This document shows positions 17,501 to 25,262 of a DNA stretch of 47,510 bases, piece by piece. How positions within the stretch are numbered: position 1 is the stretch's first letter; each line of letters starts with the position of its first letter. Origin of the DNA: Verrucomicrobiota bacterium (GTDB lineage: Bacteria; Verrucomicrobiota; Verrucomicrobiia; Verrucomicrobiales; Akkermansiaceae). The notes under the pieces are model-generated. The model did no database searches and was not told the origin of the DNA. It was given only the letters and a program-made list of their open reading frames with translations. A program made the position numbers and the translations under genes. The DNA lies in NCBI GenBank assembly GCA_026397725.1, contig JAPLUI010000505.1:1-47510 (forward strand), read 5' to 3'.

Positions 17501-19875
17501 TATTGGCCGCCATGGTAGGCCATCAACCAATTGTTGCTGGCCGAGCTGAGCACGCGGGCGTTGGAGCCGCCCGTTTCGCGCGCCACCAGGAAGATCGTCA
17601 CCGGTCCCGCTGCGCGGTTCACACCGTCGTTCATGTGCGACGAGGTGTTGAGGTGCACGGTCGGAATACCGCCGATACCGGAGGCCACCAAGGTGGGCAC
17701 GCCAGTTGCGGTGACCTTGCCAGTGCCGCCGAATTTGTCGCGCCACTCGGTCACGGTGGTGCCAGACAAGGTCATGGTGCTCGCAGCGCTGGCGTCGAGC
17801 CACAGGCCGAGGCCGGTAGCCACGCCACCCGGCGCGGGCGGAGCCACGGTGAGCGTCACAGTATAGACGCGTGTGACGCCGACGCTGCTGTCAGTGACGG
17901 TGTAGGTTGCCGGGTTTTGCGCGGCAAAGCTCGGCGACGGCGGCGAGCCGCTGGTCTGGTCGCAGGTCCCGGAGTAGATCGTGAAGGTCGGACTGACCGT
18001 GGCCGGATCCGTTCCGTTGGGCACGGTCAGGGAGATGGTCCTCGCGTTTTGGTCGATACTGCCGACCGCACTCCCATAAGTGAATGAAGTGATCCAAGCC
18101 GCGGGGAGGGCCAGGACGCCGGTGGACGGATTGAAGACCCAGGTTCTGGAGCCATCCGTCTTCGACCAGAGGCCGCCGCTCTTGGTGAAGCCGTTGATGC
18201 TGAAGGAAGCACCGTAATATTCCTTCAGGGTTCCCACATCGATCAAGTTCCAGTTGCCGACATCCACAGTCACGGCAGAAGTGTCGATGTTGATCGCGCC
18301 GTTCAAGCGGATGGTGCCCGTGCCGGTGATCTTGTTGCTGCCGGAATCGGTGACCTTGAATTGCAGGCTGCTGATGTCATTCAGTATTACCCAGGCGGCG
18401 TCACCCAGGACGGTGTCACCCGTGTAGGTGAGGGCACCGTTGAGGATCAATCCGGACCAGCCTTCCGCCGGGTAGTTGCCCGAGGCACTGATGACATTCA
18501 AACCGCCGGTGCCGCCGATCGATGAGTTGATCGACACCTGGCTGGTGATGTGGCTGGTGATGTTGATATCCAGGATCGAGTTGAGCGTGATGGTTTGGGC
18601 ATTGATGTATGCCGGGGTGGTTGTGGAAATTTCCGGGCCACGGCTGAAGGACGCATGGCTCGCGCCGTTGTCGAAGATCATCGTGCTGGTCGCACCGCTG
18701 ATGGTGTGGACCGCGCCGCCGTCACCGCCCAACGCGAGCGACCCGAGCGTGATGGTGGGACTGGTCAGGTTCCACACGTTGTTGCCGGACTGGGTGTTGC
18801 ACACCACAGCGGCTCCCGCGCTGTCCGGCCAGCCGGGGTTATCCCAATTGGGCGATTCCCAGTTATAGGTGCCGGCGGGGGTCGCCTTGACCCAGGTATA
18901 ACTGCTAGCCTGCGAATACGGGGTGGCGGTCACCGTATAGTCGTTGGTGACCACCGGGTTGACGCCATCATCCGCAGATTGCACCCAGTAATGCACCGGA
19001 TTCGTGAAGTCAAAACCGTCACCGGAATTAATGACAACCGCGGGCCCCAAGCGCGGGTCGGTCTCGTAGCAGGTGGCGTCTCTGGACACGATGAACGTCG
19101 GCGCAAGGCTCGTCACATCCGTGCCTGTTGGCACATAGAACGTGATCGAGTTGTCGCTGATCACGCCTGGCATCGCTGGCGGAATTCCGAAACTCAGGAT
19201 ATTGGCCTCAGGCACGTAGGGTTTGTAGAACCTGATTTCGGAAATGCCCGTGTAGGTGTCCGCTGTCCCGAAATTCGCGGTGACGTAGATTTGAATGTAA
19301 CGCCCGACCACCGGGGTGGTGAACATATAGTCCACCCCCGGGCAACCACTGGCGCCGGTGGCCTGGGAAAAGGTGAAGTCCTGCACCACGGTGCCCCAAC
19401 TCGGGCCCATGGAGGCGTAGGAGGAACCATCGGCCGGCATGGATGTGCCGACATAGATCCCGGCGTCCTTGACGCCACGGCCGGACCAGCTACCACCTTC
19501 ATTGTAGTTCCACAGCCGGAAGCCGGTGAGCGTTTGTGAACTTCCCAGGTCGAAGGTGATCCAGGTCTGCACGACCCCATTGCTGAGGTACATCGTGCTG
19601 GCATCGGTCGAGCAGGTCGAGGCGACCGTGACCGGGTTGTTGGGAGTCATGCCGCCGCCGTCAATGGCATCACTGGTCGTGCGGTCGCCCCAACTGTTCA
19701 GGGCGGTGACCGCGACCGGCGCGATCAACACGTCTTCGGCGGTGACGGGGGTGGCGAAGCCCGCGAGGGCGGCCATGGCGAGGCAGAGCACCCGCTGGCG
19801 CGGCGGGCCCGCTGACTTGATCGCAACGGGCTGATCACCCGTTGTCTGAATCTCATTTGTATTTGTTGATTTCAT
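14533..19875 (-). CDS. Paralogue A: giant secreted discoidin / LamG / beta-strand-repeat protein
   Basis: This 1,780-residue protein starts MKSTNTNEIQ with a signal sequence ending about residue 47 (LCLAMAALAGFATPVTA). Domains in rough order: discoidin F5/8-C (50-220), Ig-like strand module (225-320), beta-strand repeat block (325-600), Ig-like (600-680), LamG-like lectin (690-895), Ig-like (900-985), second beta-strand block very like the first (985-1265), two Ig-like modules, LamG (about 1445-1645), and the constant C-terminal module (about 1655-1780; DLDRDGMSNFGEYAFGLNP, ending FVRVQAE). The beta-strand blocks resemble autotransporter-associated repeats, but no outer-membrane barrel is present. 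It is probably a cell-surface or exported carbohydrate-binding adhesin. An in-frame TAA less than 100 nt upstream rules out a longer N-terminus. No Shine-Dalgarno sequence is visible. Confidence 0.75.
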   Translation of the reverse strand: MKSTNTNEIQTTGDQPVAIKSAGPPRQRVLCLAMAALAGFATPVTAEDVLIAPVAVTALNSWGDRTTSDAIDGGGMTPNNPVTVASTCSTDASTMYLSNGVVQTWITFDLGSSQTLTGFRLWNYNEGGSWSGRGVKDAGIYVGTSMPADGSSYASMGPSWGTVVQDFTFSQATGASGCPGVDYMFTTPVVGRYIQIYVTANFGTADTYTGISEIRFYKPYVPEANILSFGIPPAMPGVISDNSITFYVPTGTDVTSLAPTFIVSRDATCYETDPRLGPAVVINSGDGFDFTNPVHYWVQSADDGVNPVVTNDYTVTATPYSQASSYTWVKATPAGTYNWESPNWDNPGWPDSAGAAVVCNTQSGNNVWNLTSPTITLGSLALGGDGGAVHTISGATSTMIFDNGASHASFSRGPEISTTTPAYINAQTITLNSILDINITSHITSQVSINSSIGGTGGLNVISASGNYPAEGWSGLILNGALTYTGDTVLGDAAWVILNDISSLQFKVTDSGSNKITGTGTIRLNGAINIDTSAVTVDVGNWNLIDVGTLKEYYGASFSINGFTKSGGLWSKTDGSRTWVFNPSTGVLALPAAWITSFTYGSAVGSIDQNARTISLTVPNGTDPATVSPTFTIYSGTCDQTSGSPPSPSFAAQNPATYTVTDSSVGVTRVYTVTLTVAPPAPGGVATGLGLWLDASAASTMTLSGTTVTEWRDKFGGTGKVTATGVPTLVASGIGGIPTVHLNTSSHMNDGVNRAAGPVTIFLVARETGGSNARVLSSASNNWLMAYHGGQYNRFYFEGWVNEGGVTSDTNPRLHAATLDVSADTYTVYANGVQVASNNGGSQGPNNLQLNGSGFGEYSDCDISEVVVYDRVLTGGELNSVGAYLAAKYGLTTSYPGLAEIVSFGVPGYDGVVNQAAKTIVLTVPIGTNLATLAPTFTVFSGTCIDQTSGSPPSPTFAAQNPATYTIRDGAVTNVYTVTVEQYVPPYTWVKTTAPGTYDWESAHWDRAGYPNAAGTAVTCNTQAGTNIWNITSPSITIGSLHLGGDGGANQTLNGAGKTLIFDNGASHASLSRGGDISTTTPAALNFGAITLNSILDINITSHLTSQVSINAPIGGTGGLNVISATGNYPAEGWSGLILNGANTYTGDTVLSAAAWVILNDGGSLKFKVTDSGSNKITGAGTIRLNGAINIDTSAVTLTNGSNASWSLIDVGTLKEYYGTTFTVTGFTKSGNLWLKTAGSRIWVLDTTTGVLSLPAGWITDFRWGSYLGVIDQSAKTISLTVPNLTDLAALNPTFALSSGTCDRTSGSPPVPTFADTNPATYTVTDGATVNPYVVTVVVAPLATGKEMTRLYFPGYGYAWATSATSFRMVVPTAADLNGLAPTYTISWAATGSPASGTPQDFNTAQHYVITAEDGSSTDYTVTVQHATTSGTGSYQQRVLASGPVAYWPLNEPSGTTGYDIASGINNLTYGGTYSLNQTGMRADGNPSVLLASGNTGAPYNPSMNPNYEFSVECWVKPVDAAVQYLVSLQDRTAGGRKGYAIWKNNTNTKFGIQVGIDSAGNTATVNSTTDALAGNVYHVVGTYDGTKFKLYVNGVLEGQVISTLYQPATATQPGFTIGSRNGGTPAPSYMQDVAIYSRALTATEIQTHYLNPPATLTYADWAATKYPTADLTDPTADLDRDGMSNFGEYAFGLNPTTGSSVNPNIVPLDKGTHQFRYTRTENTGLAYTVWTSADLQAWNGPAAVTETVVGTPSEGVETVEVTLSAPPAGDELFVRVQAE

Positions 19876-20169
19876 GGTTGCTTGGTGGGGGTGGAATGGT
19901 TGATGACGGATTTGCCGGTGGCGCTGTGGCCAAGCCGGACGCTCAGGCGACTCACATGTTGCTTATGGGTTGGTGGTGTTGCGGTGGTTGTTTGCTGGGC
20001 AAAGCCCTTGCGGGCGAAGGCGCTTGGGATAGGCGTGGCGAGCACAAGGCAGGGCTAGGGTTGGTTCGCGCCCGACCCGCATGAACATGAATACTGGCCC
20101 AGCCGTGGCGCGGAGGCAAAACCTTTCTGCCTGTAATGAAAACTTACAGGTACCTGCAGATATGAGGTT
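19876..20169 (-). promoter_or_regulatory. Leader of paralogue A with inverted repeat at 20130-20150
   Basis: On the gene strand this stretch carries CCTGTAA, a 7-nt loop, then TTACAGG (perfect 7-bp arms), about 255 nt upstream of the gene A start codon and directly after the GH116-like stop codon. The remainder closely matches the leaders of B and E, including the segment running into CATCAACCAT and the start codon. The longer outer pairing GCCCAAC/GTTGGGC seen in B, E and G is lost here. No other gene is present. Confidence 0.6.
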
Positions 20170-23100
20170 TCAACCGACCATCGCCACCAGTGCTTCACCC
20201 ACCTGGATCACCACATCGGCCGCAAGGGAAATGACCGCTCTGCCATCCTTGACGGAGAGTCGGCAGTCAAGCGCCCTGCCGTCCACCGCAACCGTCGCCG
20301 AGTTCGGCTTCATCTCCTTGGCCAGGGCCAGCGAAATCGTCTTCACCCGCAAGTTGCCATACTTCAGGGTGATCCGACTGGTGAGTTCTGTCTGCCGTCT
20401 GCTGTCTGCCGCCCCCTGACCCCTGTCTGCTGACTTCTGAATTCTCTGTTCATAGCTCCCCCAGCCCTCTGCGGCCGTGAACGGGGCCTTGAAGTGCTCG
20501 GGCGTGAGTTGCGGCGCAAAGCCGAGATGTCCTTTGGGGCCATGATATTCGAATCCTGAGATGGCGATGAGCGCCCCATAGCTAGCCATGGAGCGGGCGT
20601 AATGATCGCCGCATTCCACTTCATTGAACGGGTTGCGCTTGGTGCCGTCGTACCGCTCGTCAATCGTGCGGATCACGGCCAGGCCTTCCTTGACCATGCC
20701 TTCAGCGATCATGTGGGCTGCGGCCTGGTATTCAAATCCATTCATGGTTTCGCTCAGATAGCAGGCAAACGGCGAGTAGATGCCGAATGGGACTTTCCGG
20801 CCCAGCGCGTTGGCGGTCATGACCAGCCCGCCCTCGCCATCCGCGTGATACGGGCGCCCCTTGGGATCCGCCTGCCGGTCGTAGGCATCGAGGTTGCGAG
20901 CGAAGTTATACTTCCAGATGGCATGCAGCGCGGAACGGGTGGTGGCTTCATTGAGTACCCGCCCCAACCCAACCTGCCAGGCCCAGCTCTGGCCCAGGAC
21001 CTGGTCGATGTGACAGGTTTCGTAAGCGCCCAATTTTTCCGGATTCGCGGGATCGGGAAGTTGGACAAACCACTCGCCGTTGAAGAGCTTGGCATCCATC
21101 GCGGCGCGGCCTGTGGCCGCCCGATGGCGGCAATCCCGGGCGAACTCCGCGTCACCCATCTCGGTTGCCAGTTGCTCGCCCGCCTTGAGCGCTGCAAGAT
21201 AGAGACTGCTCAGCCAGGGGATCTGGCCATGCCACGGCTCATCCAGCGTGGTGAGCATCGGCAGATCAAGCAGCCCGTCATGGTCCCGGTCGCGGGTGTT
21301 GGCGTATTCGATGGATTTCCTGACCCGGGGCCAGAGTCGTGCGAGCATCGCGCCATCCGGATTCGTCTGATGCGCACGCAGCACGGCGAGAATCGCGCCG
21401 CAGTGTCCGTCGATCGCCGACTCGCCGCCGTGCTCTCCGCGGTAGGCCATCGAGCCGTCAGCGTGAAACGCGAAGCCATACCACACTCGTTCCAGTACAT
21501 CCTGCTCCAACTCGGGAAAGATCCGGGCATGGCCCTGGGCATAATGCCAGACGTGGTTCGGGTGGCCCAGGCAACTGCGAACCCCCTCGAACGTGTAGAA
21601 GCGGCCGTCGCCAAAACGAAAGCAAGTGGTGGAGGCCAGACAGTCCAGTGAGATGAATGTTCTATCAAGAAACCAGTAGGGCAGGGTCGAGTCATACCAG
21701 GTGTCGCGCCACCGCAACGTCATCTCGGAAAGCGGCACCCGGTTCGCCGCGAGGTGTTCCGCCACGGCAGCGGCATGCTCAAAGCGTCGCCCATAATGGC
21801 TGCCGGTCTCACTGCCCCTGGCGATGGCCGGCAGGTTGGCAAAATGCCAGGCAATGACAAACTCAGCCGTGCCGCGCGTGCCAGGGGCGAGGGTCAGGGA
21901 CTGGGTGACTCCGCCGATCAGCCGCTCGCCTAACGGCATCGTCGCCTCGGCCTCGCTGCCGGCATCAAAGAGCGTGCTCGCCGCAGCCTCCCGCAGCCGC
22001 GCGCTGCCTCCACCCCCGGCGGAACCCAACGCCGCCAGCGCCATCGTACCCCAGTCGGGATTTTTTGTCGGCGACAGGACATCGGTGAACACCATGTGAT
22101 CGACCCCGATATTGCCGGCGACGCCAGTCATGTCGTCCACCACCTCGAGGTGTGCGGTCCGGCCGGCAAACTCGCCGACATCAAACAGGTCGGCACGCAT
22201 CAGGTGGCCGTTGTGGCCGGTGGCGCTCCGCACCACCTTGCCGTCCACGACCAGATTCAAACAGCAGCGACCGGGGTAGTTGCCACCACCGATCAAAAAC
22301 GCGATCAGCTTGCGCTCGATGCGAAACTCACGACTGATCAACCGACCGGTCGCCTGATCGCGCCTGACCGCATCGTCGGCATCATTGCGTTCCGCTGCTT
22401 CATCAATCGGGGCACCGGCATGGGAATTGGCAACGCGCCCGCCACGCATGCCAATATCACCCATATAGGCGGGCAAATCTTGCTTTGCAACCGGGCCGGT
22501 GCCGAAGGCGGTGCCTTCAACCACCCAGCCCTCGAAGGTGGCCTTCTCGAAATCCTCAAACACGATGTCTGGCCGAACCTTCGCATCCTCTGCCGGTATG
22601 ATGGCGGAGCAGGCGAGCAGCGTCAGCCCGGGCTTGGCGCTCACGCGATTGTGCCGGAGCACGCCGGGGCAGTCTTTGCCCGTTGCTAGCAGCACCGCAT
22701 TCTCCAGCCAGCCGCCCACTTCCACCCTCACCTCCTCGGCGCCGGTATTCTCAAGACTGTAACGCATGATGACCGCCGGGTAACTCGAGTTATCGAAATC
22801 CAGCGGACAGTATGGCGAGTAGGCCTCCAGCGTCACCCTTACCGGACAGTCCGGATCCGCATATCTAACCGTGCCGACCGGATAAGTCCCGGTGAATGAG
22901 ATATGCTGCCATCCCTGGCGGTCCATCGTCCGCACCCGGGTGGTTCCACCGGCGACGATCTTGAGCGCGAAGCCCTGTTGAAACGGACAGGGTTGCGTGG
23001 TTACGGGATCGATATAGTTTCCGCCCTGCCAGGCACCGAGCCCTTGCGGGAGGCCGTGCCAGGAGCGCTCCTTGTATTGGATCTGGCGCGGCTGCACCCC

Positions 23101-23409
23101 GGAGAGATAGCGATTGAAAATGTCCCAATACCACAGCTTGCCATCCCCGCCCAGATACACCAACCCGGCACAAACACCCCCCACCGGCATGCCGATCTTC
23201 ATGAGGGCGTCGCCTTCATATACCTTGGGCTGGCCCCGTGCAACCAGCGCCGCCTCCCACTCCGGCGGCAGCTTCTTCTCCGCAGGAATCACCGCGGACC
23301 AAGCCTTGGTCGCGAGTTTCCTGCATGCGTCGCCCACCCCGGGGTCGGCTGAACCTGGCGGCGCGTCAGGCTGGTGCCCCAGCATGCATTCATTGGATGT
23401 TGCCTTCAT
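20170..23409 (-). CDS. GH116-like glycosidase (non-lysosomal glucosylceramidase/GBA2 family)
   Basis: This 1,079-residue protein resembles the GH116 family (GBA2-like, beta-glucosidase or glucosylceramidase). It has an N-terminal beta-sandwich domain (MKIGMPVGGVCAGLVYLGGDG near 70-90; GLVYLGGDGKLWYWDIFNR) and a C-terminal alpha-barrel domain with DGLLDLPMLTTLDEPWHGQ and the conserved NPFNEVECGDHYARSMASYG. No clear signal peptide is visible, so it may act in the cytoplasm on substrate brought in by the neighbouring symporter, 73 bp upstream. Near the C-terminus the normal domain is interrupted by about 20 low-complexity residues (SADRGQGAADSRRQ) encoded by a heptad repeat, and the frame stays open. 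The start at 23409 is the first ATG of the frame; no strong Shine-Dalgarno sequence is seen. Confidence 0.75.
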   Translation of the reverse strand: MKATSNECMLGHQPDAPPGSADPGVGDACRKLATKAWSAVIPAEKKLPPEWEAALVARGQPKVYEGDALMKIGMPVGGVCAGLVYLGGDGKLWYWDIFNRYLSGVQPRQIQYKERSWHGLPQGLGAWQGGNYIDPVTTQPCPFQQGFALKIVAGGTTRVRTMDRQGWQHISFTGTYPVGTVRYADPDCPVRVTLEAYSPYCPLDFDNSSYPAVIMRYSLENTGAEEVRVEVGGWLENAVLLATGKDCPGVLRHNRVSAKPGLTLLACSAIIPAEDAKVRPDIVFEDFEKATFEGWVVEGTAFGTGPVAKQDLPAYMGDIGMRGGRVANSHAGAPIDEAAERNDADDAVRRDQATGRLISREFRIERKLIAFLIGGGNYPGRCCLNLVVDGKVVRSATGHNGHLMRADLFDVGEFAGRTAHLEVVDDMTGVAGNIGVDHMVFTDVLSPTKNPDWGTMALAALGSAGGGGSARLREAAASTLFDAGSEAEATMPLGERLIGGVTQSLTLAPGTRGTAEFVIAWHFANLPAIARGSETGSHYGRRFEHAAAVAEHLAANRVPLSEMTLRWRDTWYDSTLPYWFLDRTFISLDCLASTTCFRFGDGRFYTFEGVRSCLGHPNHVWHYAQGHARIFPELEQDVLERVWYGFAFHADGSMAYRGEHGGESAIDGHCGAILAVLRAHQTNPDGAMLARLWPRVRKSIEYANTRDRDHDGLLDLPMLTTLDEPWHGQIPWLSSLYLAALKAGEQLATEMGDAEFARDCRHRAATGRAAMDAKLFNGEWFVQLPDPANPEKLGAYETCHIDQVLGQSWAWQVGLGRVLNEATTRSALHAIWKYNFARNLDAYDRQADPKGRPYHADGEGGLVMTANALGRKVPFGIYSPFACYLSETMNGFEYQAAAHMIAEGMVKEGLAVIRTIDERYDGTKRNPFNEVECGDHYARSMASYGALIAISGFEYHGPKGHLGFAPQLTPEHFKAPFTAAEGWGSYEQRIQKSADRGQGAADSRRQTELTSRITLKYGNLRVKTISLALAKEMKPNSATVAVDGRALDCRLSVKDGRAVISLAADVVIQVGEALVAMVG
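20388..20443. repeat. Heptanucleotide repeat inside the GH116-like coding region
   Basis: Eight consecutive 7-mers (CTGTCTG, CCGTCTG, CTGTCTG, CCGCCCC, CTGACCC, CTGTCTG, CTGACTT, CTGAATT) fall inside the C-terminal coding region. They encode a polar low-complexity insert between YEQRIQK and LTSRITLKYG. Confidence 0.75.
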
Positions 23410-23482
23410 GGTTTGTCAATCTGAGCTTCGTTCCGGCGCTCGCATCCCTGGCTTGGCCTCCCAAGGACTGCTGAAGACGGGC

Positions 23483-24913
23483 CTAGTCTTCCACCTTCAG
23501 GCCCAACTCCTTGATCTTGGCCTGAATCTCCAGGTGCTTCTTCTTGGTGATCGGGTAACGCAGAAGAATGAGAATGGCCACGACCACCAACACGGCTGGC
23601 AGGTAGCCCATCATCAGCTTGATGCCGACGGCCGCGCGATCCGTCTGGACGAAGCCCTTGGGATCGAACCCGAAAACCGCCCCGGCGATGAAGAATGCCA
23701 AGCCCTGGCCAATCCCGATCACCAGCTTGTACACAAACGTGTAAACCGCAAAATAGGTTCCCGACTGGTCTTCCCTGGTTTCTAACATCGCAGCTTCGGA
23801 GATATCGCCGATAATCGCGGGGGAGATCGAATAATAGACCACCTGGAAGAAATTCAGGCCACAAAAGATGGCGAGGTAATACCAGAAGACCACCGGCCTG
23901 CCCCACAGCATGCTCACGCCGTCGTGGGGTTGCAGGAGACCCAGCGCGACATACAGCACACAGGTCACGGCCAAGCCGGCAATCAGGGCGATGTGCTTGC
24001 CCGCCACTGCTGCCAGCCAGTTCCAGACCGGCACCCCGAGCAACGAGCAGCACGCGCCGATCACGTAAATCTGGGAGACCTCCTCGCCCAGTTTCAAATA
24101 CACCGAGACGTGCAGGTAAGCCATGGCGATCTGCATGCCCCCGGCGATTCCCAAGGCGGCGAAGGCCCCCATGAAGATCAGCATGGCCCGATTCGAGAAC
24201 AAGATGCGCAGCACTTCCGCCGGGCTCTTCCGCTCGGTTTTCCTGACATGCGAGCCGCCGGGGCAGCACCATAAGGCCACCGCCACAAACACCGGCAGCG
24301 TGATGGCCAGCAACCAGAATGACACCTGCATCGACAAGTGCGAATAGTCCCGCGTAAGCGGCGACGCAGGCGTGTCGGCTAGACCCTGCACATGGATCTG
24401 ATAGTAGGCAATGAGGTTGGGCATCGCCAGGAAGAGCAAGGCGCCCATGAAGCCCAAAGCGGTTCGAAAACTGAAGATCCGGGTCCGGGCGTCGTAATCA
24501 CTGGTCAGTTCGGTGCCCCACGCCAGGTAGGGAATCTCCGACAGCGTCCAGGCGATGAAACCGACGATAATCCAGAGGCGCAGGCCTTCGATGGTCTGGT
24601 CCGGGGGAACCACCAGCAAATGATACACCGCCAGCAGGGACAGGGTCGCCCCGCCCACCAACCATGAGCGCCGACCCCAGCAGCGACTCCTGAAATGGTC
24701 GGAGGTCATGCCGACCACCGGGTCGATGATCGCGTCGATGATCCGAGCCAGAAACAGCACCCCTCCAATCTGCGCCATGGTGATGGCGAAGTGCTTGGTG
24801 TAATATCCCTGCATGAGCCCTTGGATGGGCCCTACCATGATCGCCAGTCCAAAGTTGGGCAGCGCGTAGGCGAGCGCCACTTTCCACGACATTCCTTTGC
24901 TTGTCAGATTCAT
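23483..24913 (-). CDS. GPH-family (MelB-like) sugar:cation symporter, MFS
   Basis: This 476-residue membrane protein has about twelve hydrophobic segments and GPH-family signatures: ALPNFGLAIMVGPIQG at the N-terminus, the loop DAIIDPVVGMTSDHFRSRCWGRRSW with its conserved Asp residues, and EIPYLAWGTELTSDYDARTR. The family imports glycosides, pentosides or hexuronides with Na+ or H+. I chose the ATG at 24913 over the upstream one at 24946 because an AGAGGA Shine-Dalgarno sequence lies 5 nt before it and it begins MNLTSKGMSWK. The GH116-like gene follows after 73 bp on the same strand, so transporter and glycosidase probably form one transcript for glycoside uptake and hydrolysis. Of the genes in the window this one has the clearest ribosome binding site. 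Confidence 0.85.
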   Translation of the reverse strand: MNLTSKGMSWKVALAYALPNFGLAIMVGPIQGLMQGYYTKHFAITMAQIGGVLFLARIIDAIIDPVVGMTSDHFRSRCWGRRSWLVGGATLSLLAVYHLLVVPPDQTIEGLRLWIIVGFIAWTLSEIPYLAWGTELTSDYDARTRIFSFRTALGFMGALLFLAMPNLIAYYQIHVQGLADTPASPLTRDYSHLSMQVSFWLLAITLPVFVAVALWCCPGGSHVRKTERKSPAEVLRILFSNRAMLIFMGAFAALGIAGGMQIAMAYLHVSVYLKLGEEVSQIYVIGACCSLLGVPVWNWLAAVAGKHIALIAGLAVTCVLYVALGLLQPHDGVSMLWGRPVVFWYYLAIFCGLNFFQVVYYSISPAIIGDISEAAMLETREDQSGTYFAVYTFVYKLVIGIGQGLAFFIAGAVFGFDPKGFVQTDRAAVGIKLMMGYLPAVLVVVAILILLRYPITKKKHLEIQAKIKELGLKVED

Positions 24914-25138
24914 TGTTGTCCTCTCAGTAGCAGTCACTTTCTCCACTCGATGGGCGCCATGGCTGGCATGTCAAAGCTGGGGCTGCGGATGGCGGATCGC
25001 CATGCCGAGCAGCCTCGCGGCTCATCATCCCAAAGGTGCGGGGCTGCCATGCTCACGACGGCAACCCCGCAAGTCCAGAGGAAAACCATAACTCCGGAAA
25101 ATCACCCTAAACACAGAACTTCCAGACCCAAGAGAAGA

Positions 25139-25191
25139 GGATCGTGGATCGCAGAGGAGCTTCTTCATCCGCTATCTCTGATCCACTATCC
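25139..25191. repeat. Palindromic heptad element between the symporter gene and paralogue B
   Basis: Arms GGATCGTGGATC (25139-25150) and GATCCACTATCC (25180-25191) pair at 11 of 12 positions. The spacer holds TTCATCCGCTATCTCT. The rest of 24914-25262 shows no gene; the part nearest the symporter should contain its promoter, but I see no clear one. Confidence 0.65.
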
Positions 25192-25205
25192 GCGGTTCAC
25201 TTCTG

Positions 25206-25243
25206 CTTTGGCCAGCGACGGTCACAGACCGCCGCTACAGTCC
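25206..25243. repeat. REP-like palindrome near the end of paralogue B
   Basis: GCGACGGTC-ACA-GACCGCCGC (25215-25235) lies in a block starting CTTTGGCCA and ending ACAGTCC. A near-identical block lies at 45103-45140, in the same position just downstream of paralogue G. Confidence 0.7.
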
Positions 25244-25262
25244 ACTCTCACTTCTCACTTCC

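Noticed and set aside
14533..19875. Classical type V autotransporter
   Set aside because: The strand repeats are of the autotransporter-associated type, but the C-terminus is the EF-hand-like constant module and no beta-barrel is seen.
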